NCBI RefSeq assembly: GCF_943193125.1
Contig: NZ_CALPCX010000005.1
Location: 1-64,000 of the forward strand
DNA length: 64,000 bases
Direction: 5' to 3'
Source: Adlercreutzia agrestimuris
GTDB taxonomy: Bacteria > Actinomycetota > Coriobacteriia > Coriobacteriales > Eggerthellaceae
The notes beneath the pieces were generated by a model, which saw only the letters and a list, made by a program, of their open reading frames with translations, ran no database searches and had not been told where the DNA came from. Numbering within the stretch: position 1 is the first letter of the stretch; every line of letters begins with the position of its first letter. Positions 48,184-57,639 of the stretch are shown here, one piece after another. A program made the translations under genes and the position numbers.

Positions 48184-48705
48184 CTAAAACAGATCTAAAA
48201 AGCCTCCAGGCAGATCAACATCTATGCGTCGCTCATCAGGGTCTATGGCAACAATAAGCTCTTCTACCCAAGGAATCAAAACGATTGAATCTTGCGGTGT
48301 TAACACGTGCAGACGACTTTGCCCAACAAGCGCTTCAAGCTCAACAACCTCTCCAAGAAACGTATCGTGTTGGTCGTATACGACAAAACCCTTCAGCGAT
48401 TCATCGTTATAGCGAATAAGCTCTTGCTCAATTTCTTCTGAGGGTACAAGACATTTACATCCGCTCAGTTTTTCAGCGAGATCAATACTATCAACGCCCT
48501 CAAACATAACAAGGTATGACCCATCGTTGATATCTTGTATGTCTAATACGCGTGCTTGTCGTGGCGCATCAAGTACAGGTGGAACAAAATGCACCGTCAT
48601 GCCACAAGATAGCAAAAAAGGAAGACCCATGGTGGCTCGCACAATGAGTCCTCCTGCTAAATGCTTCGGCTTTACAAGGTAAGCAACCTGTGCCCACGTG
48701 CACAT
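48184..48705 (-). CDS. rimM: Ribosome maturation factor RimM
   Basis: RimM binds S19 and helps mature the 30S head. The N-terminal domain is rather divergent (LVKPKHLAGGLIVRA replaces the usual GxxHGLKGEVRV pattern). The middle motif YLVMFEGVDSIDLAEKLSGCKCLV and the C-terminal PRC-barrel part LIPWVEELIVAID with VDLPGGFLDLF are typical. It begins directly after the khpA stop, so it is translationally coupled. Confidence 0.88.
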   Translation of the reverse strand: MCTWAQVAYLVKPKHLAGGLIVRATMGLPFLLSCGMTVHFVPPVLDAPRQARVLDIQDINDGSYLVMFEGVDSIDLAEKLSGCKCLVPSEEIEQELIRYNDESLKGFVVYDQHDTFLGEVVELEALVGQSRLHVLTPQDSIVLIPWVEELIVAIDPDERRIDVDLPGGFLDLF

Positions 48706-48957
48706 TTAATCGAGCAACTCCACTTCAACATGCATATTTGCACGAGATGCAGCAGCGCGTGCAAGGGTGCGAATTGCTTTAATAACACGCCCTTGACGAC
48801 CAATAACTTTGCCTGCATCTTCAGGGTTGACTCGCATTTCAATCAGCAATGTGCCGTCAGTTTCATTACCCACAATTTCAAACTCATCAGGGTAATCAAC
48901 CAGCGGAACCACCACTGATTCCACAAGGCTTACAATATCTTCTACCTGATCAGACAT
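48706..48957 (-). CDS. khpA: KH-domain RNA-binding protein KhpA
   Basis: KhpA is a small KH protein that, with KhpB/Jag, binds RNA and affects cell division and envelope growth in several Gram-positives. The 83 residues form one KH domain with the GxxG loop in GKVIGRQGRVIKAIRTLARAA. It sits five bases after rpsP and abuts rimM, its standard place. Confidence 0.92.
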   Translation of the reverse strand: MSDQVEDIVSLVESVVVPLVDYPDEFEIVGNETDGTLLIEMRVNPEDAGKVIGRQGRVIKAIRTLARAAASRANMHVEVELLD

Positions 48958-48962
48958 AAAAC

Positions 48963-49208
48963 TTAAGCATCCTTGCGTGCATCACGAAGAAGTGCAGCAA
49001 CGGTATCAGTAGGCTGAGCACCGTTCTTGATCCACTGGTCAACCTTCTCCATATTAAACTCAACCATAGCCGGATCCTTAAGCGGATTATAACGACCCAC
49101 TTCCTCAATGAAACGGCCATCGCGCGGGCAGCGAGAATCAGCTACAACAATGCGGTAGTACGGACGCTTCTTGGCACCATGACGGGCGAGACGAATTTTG
49201 ACTGCCAT
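48963..49208 (-). CDS. rpsP: 30S ribosomal protein S16
   Basis: S16 is a 30S assembly protein. The sequence follows the family from [26 protein letters not shown] to the [11 protein letters not shown] motif. The length of 81 residues is normal. AAGGAG precedes the ATG at 49208. It heads rpsP-khpA-rimM-trmD; the 202-nt region upstream probably holds its promoter, with a TATATA-type -10 near 49233, although I cannot fix a -35. Confidence 0.97.
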   Translation of the reverse strand: MAVKIRLARHGAKKRPYYRIVVADSRCPRDGRFIEEVGRYNPLKDPAMVEFNMEKVDQWIKNGAQPTDTVAALLRDARKDA

Positions 49209-49410
49209 GAAGAATAACTCCTTTATATCTCACGTTATATATGCATGCATTCATAAGAACACAGCGAAAACAGCAATTGCTTATGATACGGCCACAAGCT
49301 CATAAACGCAAGCATTCATATGCGCAAGTGGCATTAAACCGGGTTGTTTTGCGAAAAATTCGCACAAACAACTCATTGTTGGCACCTTTACTCACCACTA
49401 AGCAAGACTA

Positions 49411-50076
49411 TTACTTCTTTTTCTTGTGATGAGATTTCTTCTTATCCTTGGACTCTTTGCTCTTCTTTTCCTTTTTCGCCTTCTTGTTCTTCTTTGTTGA
49501 CTTTGTTTCAAGAGCCTCTTCTGCACTTGCACCATCAACTATTTCATCGCACGTCATCTCTTCAGCAAAAAGCTCCGATGAACCAAGTTCCATGCAGTCG
49601 CGATAGTAAATATGCATATCCTCAAAATTGCCGCCGCCACTTACAAAACCGCCCGGAATGGTTCCGATGCGTTTAAAACCAAGTGAATCATAGATATGCA
49701 GTGCTGCTTCATTGCTTGCCACAACTGCATTAAATTGCATGCCGCGGAATCCGAGTCGCGTTGCTTGACGCAGGGAGTCTTCAACCAAGGCAGTACCCAA
49801 GCCCAAACCACGCGATGCTTTTGCGACCGCATAACTTGCATTAGCAACATGCGCACATCGGCCAATATTGTTTGGATGCACAATGTAGAGTCCAAAGATC
49901 GTATCATCAATAGCTGCTACACCGGTATAACTTTGCGCAGCAAAAAATTCACGAGCGCTTTGCTCATCAAGTGGCTCAATCTGAGGAAACGCATCCCCGG
50001 CTTCAACCACAACATTCCAGATGCGTATCATCTGATCAAGGTCGGTTTCTTGGTATTCGCGAAACTCAAGTGCCAT
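49411..50076 (-). CDS. GNAT family N-acetyltransferase with Lys-rich tail
   Basis: Residues 1-160 form a GNAT fold. The acetyl-CoA loop is seen in ASRGLGLGTALVEDSLRQATRLG, and the C-terminal part in NEAALHIYDSLGFKRIGTIPGGF. The substrate is unknown. After a short acidic stretch the last 30 residues are almost all Lys, Ser, Glu and His (about 18 Lys), an unusual tail for this family. AAGGAG precedes the ATG at 50076. It sits between ffh and rpsP, so a ribosome or RNA-bound location is a fair guess. Confidence 0.85.
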   Translation of the reverse strand: MALEFREYQETDLDQMIRIWNVVVEAGDAFPQIEPLDEQSAREFFAAQSYTGVAAIDDTIFGLYIVHPNNIGRCAHVANASYAVAKASRGLGLGTALVEDSLRQATRLGFRGMQFNAVVASNEAALHIYDSLGFKRIGTIPGGFVSGGGNFEDMHIYYRDCMELGSSELFAEEMTCDEIVDGASAEEALETKSTKKNKKAKKEKKSKESKDKKKSHHKKKK

Positions 50077-50105
50077 ATTGCCTACTCCTTATAAGATCGT
50101 GGAGA

Positions 50106-51521
50106 TTATTGCCCCATCATATCTTGTATCTTTTTTAAATCAGACAAAGACATGCCTGGTGGCATACCGGGTAAACCACGACGGCGCTTGCCTTTCTTGC
50201 CCTTTTTTCCTTTTTTAGATGATGTCATATCTTCAACAGCAGGCATCATCTTTTTCATCATCTTTTTTGTCTCATTAAACTTCTTAATAAGCTGATTTAC
50301 TTCGCTTACCGAAACGCCTGCTCCCTTTGCAATGCGAGCACGCCTTGACCCATTTAAGATATCGGGCTTTTGTCTTTCTGCCTTCGTCATGGAATTAATG
50401 ATAACTTCCATGGCGTCAAGAGCGCCTTCATCAACCTGTCCTTGCGCCATTGCTTTATCGCCACCAGGAAGTGCGCTAATGAGTTTTGACACGCCACCCA
50501 TTTTGCGAATCTGCCTGTTCATATCGACAAAGTCATCAAGCGTAAGCTGGGCGCGCATCATCCGCTCAGTTTGCTCTTGCTCAAGCTCTTCTTGTTGGAC
50601 GCGAACGGCGCTCTCAATCAGACTTACCATATCGCCCATGCCCAAGATGCGCTTAGCCATGCGATCGGGATGGAACTCTTCAAGTGAGTCAGGCTTTTCG
50701 CCAGAACTGATAAATTTAATAGGCTTACCCGTAACCTGCTTAATAGAAAGAGCACCGCCGCCGCGCGCGTCACCATCCATCTTTGACATAATGACGCCAT
50801 CAAAATCAACACGCTCAGCAAAAGCAGAAGCAACATTGACAACATCTTGGCCGGTCATTGCATCAACAACCATCAAGATTTGATCAGGCTTAACGGCACG
50901 CTTGATTGCCTGCGCCTCCTCCATCATGTCTTCGTCAACATGGAGACGACCCGCCGTGTCAATGATGACCACATCGCGCAACGAGTCAATTGCATCTTGA
51001 ATACCCTCTTGGGCAATACGAACGGGATCCTGTCCATCACCGCGGTAGACGCGCACCCCAATTTCGTCGCCTAAAGTCTGCAGCTGCTCTGCTGCAGCAG
51101 GACGGTAAACGTCACCTGCTACAAGCAGGGGTGAATGATTCTCCTGCTTAAGACGATAAGCAAGTTTCGCAGCAGCAGTTGTCTTACCAGAGCCTTGCAA
51201 TCCCACCAGCATAATGACGTTTGGAATGCGACTACTTAATACCAACTTTGAATCAGTGCGACCAAGCAACTCAGTAAGCTCATCAAGCACGATCTTGATG
51301 ACGTTTTGTGCAGGTGTTAGCGAATCAAGTACCTCAGCAGAAAGGCAACGCTCCTTTGTGTTGGCTATGAAAGTTTTAACCACCTTGAAGTTAACATCCG
51401 CCTCAAGAAGCGCCATGCGAATCTCACGCATAGCTTCATTAATGTCAGCTTCAGTTAATTTACCCTTACCGCGCAATCCCGAAAAAATGGACTGCAAGCG
51501 ATCTGAGAGGTTTTCTAACAT
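50106..51521 (-). CDS. ffh: Signal recognition particle protein Ffh
   Basis: Ffh binds signal peptides and 4.5S/SRP RNA and delivers ribosomes to FtsY. The N domain (1-90) leads into the GTPase domain with GLQGSGKTTAAAKLA, DTAGRLHVDEDMM, the box SKMDGDARGGGALS and the DxGDxIxL-like MGDMVSLIE stretch. The Met-rich M domain follows. A basic low-complexity run (KKGKKGKKGKRRRG) precedes the GMPPGMSLSDL end. GGAG precedes the ATG. It follows ftsY after 40 nt. Confidence 0.97.
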   Translation of the reverse strand: MLENLSDRLQSIFSGLRGKGKLTEADINEAMREIRMALLEADVNFKVVKTFIANTKERCLSAEVLDSLTPAQNVIKIVLDELTELLGRTDSKLVLSSRIPNVIMLVGLQGSGKTTAAAKLAYRLKQENHSPLLVAGDVYRPAAAEQLQTLGDEIGVRVYRGDGQDPVRIAQEGIQDAIDSLRDVVIIDTAGRLHVDEDMMEEAQAIKRAVKPDQILMVVDAMTGQDVVNVASAFAERVDFDGVIMSKMDGDARGGGALSIKQVTGKPIKFISSGEKPDSLEEFHPDRMAKRILGMGDMVSLIESAVRVQQEELEQEQTERMMRAQLTLDDFVDMNRQIRKMGGVSKLISALPGGDKAMAQGQVDEGALDAMEVIINSMTKAERQKPDILNGSRRARIAKGAGVSVSEVNQLIKKFNETKKMMKKMMPAVEDMTSSKKGKKGKKGKRRRGLPGMPPGMSLSDLKKIQDMMGQ

Positions 51522-51561
51522 ACGAGCGTCTCCTTATGTGGTAACAAAATGTGTGGTGAGA

Positions 51562-52953
51562 TTAATGGCGAAAACGATCCCAAAAACGCTTCTTGGGAGC
51601 AGGCGTTTCGCCATCAACTGAAAGAGCATCGTCAGACGCTTCCTCCAAAGACTCTTCTGGATCAGCATCTGATTCTAAAAGAGAGGACGTCTTGTCATCG
51701 AATCTTTCCACAAAAGACTCAGCTTCAAGTGCTGCTAAAGCAATATCAGCAAGTTCTTCATCGGTGAATTCGTCGGTAGTATCTTGAACAACGTTCTGTT
51801 CTAAAGTATCCAAATCAAGCTGCTCAAGATTGCTTTGCGCTTCGTCATAGAGCTCATCTTCTTGTTGCTCTATCTGATTGAGGGTGTCCTCTGAGACAAG
51901 CTCATCAAGTGAAGCCACCGCTTGCTTGACAACGTCTTTGGTTTCAATGGCGCCATTGATGACATCCAACCGACGCTCTCCTGCACTCACCGCTGCTTCT
52001 TTAGCGTTTTCGCCATTGAGGTCATCTTGTTCTTCAAAACGCTCATCAAAGCCGCCCACCAGTGCATGCGCAAAGTCATGCGCATCAAAATCACGTAGGT
52101 CATCAATACCTTCACCTACGCCTATTTTTATGATGGGCAACTCCAGCTCATGACTCACTGCAAGCGCTATGCCACCTTTTGCCGTCCCATCAAGCTTAGT
52201 CATAATAAGCGCATCCAAATCAAGCGCCCGATTAAACTCGCGTGCTTGCTGAAGACCGTTTTGACCTGTTGTTGCATCAATGACAAGCACGGTATAGACG
52301 GGCAACTGAGAACGCTTGCGAACAACGTTGACTACCTTTTCAAGCTCACGCATAAGATCAGCGGAGGTATGCAAACGACCCGCCGTATCTATCAAAACCA
52401 AATCTGCATTGGTGCTCTCAGCGCGCTCAATAGTGTCATAGCACACACTTGCCGGATCAGATCCTCGTTCCCGAGTAACCATCTCTACGCCCGCACGACG
52501 CGCCCATACCTCAAGCTGCTCAATAGCGGCTGCACGAAACGTATCTGCCGAACCTAAGATAACGTGACGTCCTTTATCGGTTTGCTCTTTAGCAATCTTA
52601 CCAACCGTGGTAGTTTTTCCAGTTCCGTTAATACCAACAAAGAGAATAAGCGCCTGATCGCTCTCAAGAAGAGCCTCACCACCCGTCGTGAAAGTATGCG
52701 CAATCTCATCATTGAGGAGGTCAAGAACTGCATACGCATCAGGAAGTGCCTGCCTGGTTGCCTTATCACGCAAATTCGACACAATCTCATCTGCCGCTTG
52801 CACACCAATATCTGAGAGGATGAGTGTCTCTTCAAGACCATCCCAAAACTCTTCATCAAGATCAGGACCACGGTCTAACAGCACGTTCATTGATTCGCGA
52901 AACTTTGTACGCGAACGCGAGAGTCCTTCATTAACTCGATCAAAGAACCCCAT
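51562..52953 (-). CDS. ftsY: Signal recognition particle receptor FtsY with C-terminal acidic region
   Basis: FtsY is the membrane-associated SRP receptor GTPase. The NG domain begins at once (GFFDRVNEGLSRSRTKF) and fills residues 1-303, with GINGTGKTTTVGKIA, SADTFRAAAIEQL, DTAGRLHTSADLM, TKLDGTAKGGIAL and GVGEGIDDL. About 160 strongly acidic residues then follow, ending in the basic-aromatic KKRFWDRFRH. The classical FtsY has its acidic A domain at the N-terminus, so this order is reversed. The ATG at 52953 has AAGGAG upstream. Confidence 0.94.
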   Translation of the reverse strand: MGFFDRVNEGLSRSRTKFRESMNVLLDRGPDLDEEFWDGLEETLILSDIGVQAADEIVSNLRDKATRQALPDAYAVLDLLNDEIAHTFTTGGEALLESDQALILFVGINGTGKTTTVGKIAKEQTDKGRHVILGSADTFRAAAIEQLEVWARRAGVEMVTRERGSDPASVCYDTIERAESTNADLVLIDTAGRLHTSADLMRELEKVVNVVRKRSQLPVYTVLVIDATTGQNGLQQAREFNRALDLDALIMTKLDGTAKGGIALAVSHELELPIIKIGVGEGIDDLRDFDAHDFAHALVGGFDERFEEQDDLNGENAKEAAVSAGERRLDVINGAIETKDVVKQAVASLDELVSEDTLNQIEQQEDELYDEAQSNLEQLDLDTLEQNVVQDTTDEFTDEELADIALAALEAESFVERFDDKTSSLLESDADPEESLEEASDDALSVDGETPAPKKRFWDRFRH

Positions 52954-53058
52954 CAACGTCTCCTTTCTGGCCGCTTTGTATCAAGTGTAGCCCATATTGG
53001 ATAACTTGTTAGGCCAGCTTGCTTTCTCCATCGCAGTTTCGCCATATATCAGGTTTGC

Positions 53059-56000
53059 TTACTCGGCATACTCCAACGCGCGGTCTAACTTCTGGCTGAC
53101 CACCTTAGTGACGCCATCAGCCTGCATAGAGACACCAAAAAGCACGTCTGCCATCTCCATAGTACGACGCTGATGCGTAATCATAATGAGCTGTGTTGAA
53201 TCTCTCAGTTCATTGATATAGGACACCAAGCGGCGAAGATTTGTGTCATCAAGCGCAGCTTCAACCTCATCAAGAATATAAAAAGGTGTGGAGCGAACAC
53301 GATACACCGCAAAGAGCAGCGCAAGTGCGGTGAGCGACTTCTCCCCACCAGACATAAGCATCATCTTTGTAATGCGCTTACCCTTTGGTTGTGCGGTTAC
53401 CTCTACGCCGGTGTTTTCTAGATCATCAGGGTCTACCAAGGTTAATTCTGCCTGACCGCCCGGAAAAAGAATGCTAAAGATTTCCTGAAAGTTTTCGTTC
53501 ACCGTTTCATAGGTACGAATAAAGTCCTCTTTCATGCGCGCATCAATAACGCGTACGATCTTAGAGAGCGAACGACGCGCTTGCTCAAGATCGTTGAGCT
53601 GAGATACCAAATAGTCATAGCGCTCTTTCAATACGCGATACTCTTCGGCGGCATCAGGATTGATAGTACCCATGTTAGCAATACGTCGGCGAAGCTTAAA
53701 CGCCTCTTGCTCGCAAGTGCTTCTGTCTTCTAGCTCAGGTAACTCAAGTGCTTTATCAAGCGGGGTTTTACAATCATGCTCAATCACATGAATAGCTGAA
53801 TCAACCTGCACCTCAAGACGACCCTTATCAACGCGTGCTTGAGAGAGCTGCGCGTTCATCTCGTCAAACGCATCGTGTGCCGCTTTCGCCTTTGAACGCG
53901 CTTCTGAAACAGCCTGATGAAGACCGCTTGAGGTATTCTCAGCCGCCAGCGCCTCGTCTTCAAGCGTTTGTGCTTTTTGTTGTACTTGAGCCGTTAGCTT
54001 CTCAATAAGCGAAAGAAGCGGATCAATACGACTGAGCGCCACTTGTTTGCGAAGCAGCGTTTGATGCGTATCTTTGTCGCTCTGATTAAGCTGAGCGATG
54101 TCGCGCGCACGTGCATCCACCATACGTGCAGTATAGGTATCGCGCTCTGATAAAGTGGCCGCCTTTAGTTTTGCTTCTGCAAGGTTATCCCTAAGCTGAG
54201 CTGCTTCTTTGCGCAGTGGAATCAAGGCTTCGTTGAGTTGTTCTTGGTGCTTGATCTCGGTCTCAAGAGCCTCCGATAGCTCTTCTTGTTGAGTTTTCAG
54301 CGCTTCTGCGGATGGTCGCGCTTGAGCAAGTGTCTCCTCTGCCTGTTCGCGCTGAGCCTGAAGATCTGAAAACTCGCGACGATACGATGAAAGCTTCTCT
54401 TCAAAACTCTGAGCCTCTTTGCGTGCAGCTTCAGCTTCACCACGCTGTTCAGCCAACTGCTGCGAAAGCGCCAATGAAGCTGCCTGGGCTTCGCGCAAAG
54501 CGTCTTCGGCAGCCTGCGCTACACGTTGCGCTTCTTCAAGATTCTCTTGCGCCAAAGTGAGCTTCGCCTGAAGCTCCTCAAGGCGACGAGCGCGAGCCAG
54601 CAGAGACTCTTCATTAGACGATTCTGCAATGCCTAAGGTAACTTTTCCCTGTGGCCAGATTATCTCACCGCTTAACGCCACATAACGACAAGGTGCAACG
54701 CGTGCATCGTGTGCCAAAAAAGCATCGGCTAGCGTATTACAGATGACAACATCACCCAACAAAGCTCGCACTGCCATCTCATCCGATGGTTCATAGGTGA
54801 CTTCATCAATAAGTGCGCGCCCTAAACCTTGTTTTGCCGCAATGTGCGCTGGAAGTGTTGAGCTAGCCTCTTGAGTTCGCGGCATCAACACCACTTCGCC
54901 TTGTTGAGAAGTCTCCTCAAGCAGATGAGCGATATGGGTAATATCAGCGGCATCACCCACTAATAATGCATAGATATCTGCACCAAGCAAATTCTCAACC
55001 AGCGCTTCAAGCTCTTGTGGTGCGTGTATTGCATGAGTGATTGGTTCTAAAGTTGCTTGTATCTCTTCATCATCAAGCAACCATCTGCGCGCTTGCGAAA
55101 CCGATGAACTGCGTTCAAGCTCACGCAAGCCTTTCATCTCTGAAGTAAGCATGCTAACCGTATCGCGTATTTCATCAAGCGCTTTTCGTGCTTGATCGCG
55201 TTCGGTAAGCTTTGTTGCAACGGCACTGCGTGCGTTGCGTTCTTCATCAATGAGTCCATTGAGTTTGTCAGTTGCTTTCTGCGAGGAAAGCGAAGCGCTT
55301 TGCGCGTCAGCGGTGGCGCGTTCAAGCTGCAGCTCAAGCTCTTTACTATGACCTTCAATAAGTTTCACATGCGCCATACCAGACGCAACGGTCTCTTGGG
55401 TTTGAGCCAATTGGGCACGAACACTTTCAAGCGTTACTTCATGTGAGCGATGCGTTTTTTCAAGCTCTTGGAGCTTCTGTTCTAACTCACGGCGTTTACC
55501 TGTACAGGTTATTTGCGCTTCGCTCAGTCGTGCTACCGTATCATCAGCAGCACTACGCTCTTGACGCGCTTGTTCAAGCTGAGCTTGCGCTTGCGCTTGA
55601 TCAGCTAAAGCTTGAGCGCGCGAAGCTTTGTTTGCTTCAAGAGTCAATTGCAAATCAGCTTGAGCGTCAAGGGCACCACGACGTTTTTCATGAAGCAAAC
55701 GTGTCGCAGAATCAAAGCGCTCAACCATTGAAGCAGCGCGTCGCTGACGACGAGATAACTCACCAGCACTTGCAACGTCTTTTTGAATTTGCTCTTGCAA
55801 TTTCTCGGCTGCCTCTTCGGCTTTCGCAATCTGCTCACGACGCTCTTCAAGAGAAGACACCAACGCAGCTTCTTTCTCGGAAGCTTCATCCCATGCCGCG
55901 CGAAGCAAACGCAAATCATCTACCGCAAGCGCCAAATTCGCTTGTGAAAGCTCACTTGATAAACCTTGATACGCAAGCGCTCGTTTTGCCTTGCGCTCAA

Positions 56001-56613
56001 GCGGTCCGAGCTGACGTTGCACTTCTCCCGCGACATCCTTTACGCGCGAAAGGTGCACATCCATAGAAGCAAGCTTGCGCTCAGACTTCGCCTTGCGTTG
56101 CTTATGTTTCAAAACACCTGCCGCCTCTTCTATGAGAGCGCGACGGTCTTCGGGTTTTGATTGCAAAATAGAATCAAGTGATCCTTGCGAAATGATAGAG
56201 TGGGTGCCCGAACCCAGTCCGGAATCGTGCAGAATCTCAAGCACGTCCATACGACGAGCAACTGTACCATTGATGAGATATTCACTCTCACCAGAGCGAT
56301 ACATGCGACGCGTGATAACTACTTCATTATATTCAACTGGCAATGTTGCATCAGTGTTATCTAAAACCAGATCAACCTCGGCCACACCTACGCTTTTGCG
56401 CGCAGAAGAACCAGCAAAGATAACATCTTCCATAGCCTGACCGCGAAGATGCTTGGCGTTACGTTCGCCAAGCACCCACAAAACCGCATCAGATATGTTT
56501 GATTTACCCGAGCCGTTAGGACCCACAATTGCCGTAATGCCTGGCTCAAGAGCCAATACGCTACGATCAGCAAATGATTTGAATCCCTTTAAGACAAGTG
56601 ACTTAAGATGCAT
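53059..56613 (-). CDS. smc: Chromosome segregation protein SMC
   Basis: SMC is the ATPase of the condensin-like complex that organises and segregates the chromosome. The N-terminal head (KGFKSFADRS, Walker A VGPNGSGKSNISDAV) is followed by a long coiled coil, a hinge around residues 500-650 (YALLVGDAADI, ALSGEIIWPQG), a second coiled coil and the C-terminal head with LMSGGEKSLTALALLFA and FYILDEVEAALDD. The length (1184 aa) is typical. TAGGAG precedes the ATG. It lies 11 nt after rnc. Confidence 0.97.
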   Translation of the reverse strand: MHLKSLVLKGFKSFADRSVLALEPGITAIVGPNGSGKSNISDAVLWVLGERNAKHLRGQAMEDVIFAGSSARKSVGVAEVDLVLDNTDATLPVEYNEVVITRRMYRSGESEYLINGTVARRMDVLEILHDSGLGSGTHSIISQGSLDSILQSKPEDRRALIEEAAGVLKHKQRKAKSERKLASMDVHLSRVKDVAGEVQRQLGPLERKAKRALAYQGLSSELSQANLALAVDDLRLLRAAWDEASEKEAALVSSLEERREQIAKAEEAAEKLQEQIQKDVASAGELSRRQRRAASMVERFDSATRLLHEKRRGALDAQADLQLTLEANKASRAQALADQAQAQAQLEQARQERSAADDTVARLSEAQITCTGKRRELEQKLQELEKTHRSHEVTLESVRAQLAQTQETVASGMAHVKLIEGHSKELELQLERATADAQSASLSSQKATDKLNGLIDEERNARSAVATKLTERDQARKALDEIRDTVSMLTSEMKGLRELERSSSVSQARRWLLDDEEIQATLEPITHAIHAPQELEALVENLLGADIYALLVGDAADITHIAHLLEETSQQGEVVLMPRTQEASSTLPAHIAAKQGLGRALIDEVTYEPSDEMAVRALLGDVVICNTLADAFLAHDARVAPCRYVALSGEIIWPQGKVTLGIAESSNEESLLARARRLEELQAKLTLAQENLEEAQRVAQAAEDALREAQAASLALSQQLAEQRGEAEAARKEAQSFEEKLSSYRREFSDLQAQREQAEETLAQARPSAEALKTQQEELSEALETEIKHQEQLNEALIPLRKEAAQLRDNLAEAKLKAATLSERDTYTARMVDARARDIAQLNQSDKDTHQTLLRKQVALSRIDPLLSLIEKLTAQVQQKAQTLEDEALAAENTSSGLHQAVSEARSKAKAAHDAFDEMNAQLSQARVDKGRLEVQVDSAIHVIEHDCKTPLDKALELPELEDRSTCEQEAFKLRRRIANMGTINPDAAEEYRVLKERYDYLVSQLNDLEQARRSLSKIVRVIDARMKEDFIRTYETVNENFQEIFSILFPGGQAELTLVDPDDLENTGVEVTAQPKGKRITKMMLMSGGEKSLTALALLFAVYRVRSTPFYILDEVEAALDDTNLRRLVSYINELRDSTQLIMITHQRRTMEMADVLFGVSMQADGVTKVVSQKLDRALEYAE

Positions 56614-56624
56614 GCTCTCCTACC

Positions 56625-57611
56625 CTATTTGTGGTGCCTAGCACGTTCGCGTTCTGATTTTTTGCGCGCCTTCTCTTCGGCTTTAGCAGCTGCTTGCTCG
56701 GCTTTTGCCTGCTTTACTTGAGCTGCCTTTTCGGCTTTAGCGGCCGCCTGTTCAGCCTTTGCCTGCTTGGCTTTTTCAGCGCGCTCTGCCTTCGCTTCCT
56801 CATCAAGACCAAGACCAAAAAACTCACCTAAGCGAGCAAGTGTAGATTTTGCCGCCTGGCTCTCTGCCTCTTTTTTAGTTCTTCCAGTACCGCGCGCTAG
56901 CCCCTGGTTTCCCGCAAATACCTGCGCAACAAATGTTCTATCATGAGGCGGTCCTTGCGTTTCAACGAGCTTATATGTTGGCGTAATGCCATCCTCTTGC
57001 AGCTTTTCCTGAAGTGCGCTCTTGGGATTTTCTGGCTCTTTTGCCATATCAAGCGACATACGTGGTATAAGCGTGCGATTCACAAAATTAACCGCCGCAT
57101 CTAAACCACCATCTAGATACAATGCTGCGGTAACAGCTTCATAGACGTTCTCTAATGCCGAATGAAGACCGCGCTTGCCGGTGCCGGTTTCTGAAGAACC
57201 AAACACGATGACATCGGCAAACCCGAGCTTTTCTGCTACGGAAGAGAGACTACTGCCTGATACAAGAGCCACCTTGATGCGCGTCAGACCACCCTCGTCA
57301 AGTTCATGAAAACTATCAAAAGCAATAGTGGCCACAATGGCTCCCAAAATACTATCACCTAAAAATTCAAGACGCTCATATGAAAACTTGACTGCCTTAC
57401 CCTCAGTGGCCGAAGGGTGCGTAATAGCCGACAACAATAAATGCTTGTTGACAAAGGTATATCCTAAGATCTCTTGTGCGCGCTCAAGCTTGTGTTTTTG
57501 CTCCTCAGTTAGGAGAATATCCTCAGCTGATAACGCATCATCATGATAGGACAAACCAAAGCCACTCAGCTGCCCTGAGGTGTCGCTGTTTTGGCTCACT
57601 CCATTCACCAT
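56625..57611 (-). CDS. rnc: Ribonuclease III with Ala/Lys-rich C-terminal extension
   Basis: RNase III cuts double-stranded RNA in rRNA and mRNA processing. The catalytic motif YERLEFLGDSILG is at about residue 80 and the double-stranded RNA-binding domain (NPKSALQEKLQEDG, GRTKKEAESQAAKSTL) at 185-265. About 40 extra residues precede the core. The last 60 residues are a repetitive Ala/Lys/Glu helix with two similar copies of KQAKAEQAAAKAE. Total length of 328 aa is about 100 more than usual. It follows plsX after 28 nt and precedes smc. Confidence 0.95.
   Translation of the reverse strand: MVNGVSQNSDTSGQLSGFGLSYHDDALSAEDILLTEEQKHKLERAQEILGYTFVNKHLLLSAITHPSATEGKAVKFSYERLEFLGDSILGAIVATIAFDSFHELDEGGLTRIKVALVSGSSLSSVAEKLGFADVIVFGSSETGTGKRGLHSALENVYEAVTAALYLDGGLDAAVNFVNRTLIPRMSLDMAKEPENPKSALQEKLQEDGITPTYKLVETQGPPHDRTFVAQVFAGNQGLARGTGRTKKEAESQAAKSTLARLGEFFGLGLDEEAKAERAEKAKQAKAEQAAAKAEKAAQVKQAKAEQAAAKAEEKARKKSERERARHHK
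56650..56790 (-). repeat. Internal repeats coding the RNase III tail
   Basis: Two imperfect direct copies of a unit coding KQAKAEQAAAKAEKA lie in tandem, with shared DNA words such as TTTTGCCTGCTT and CAGCCTTTGCCTGCTT on the plus strand. They may expand or contract by slippage. Confidence 0.6.
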
Positions 57612-57639
57612 CCTGCCTGCGTTTTCCCTCTATATCCGT

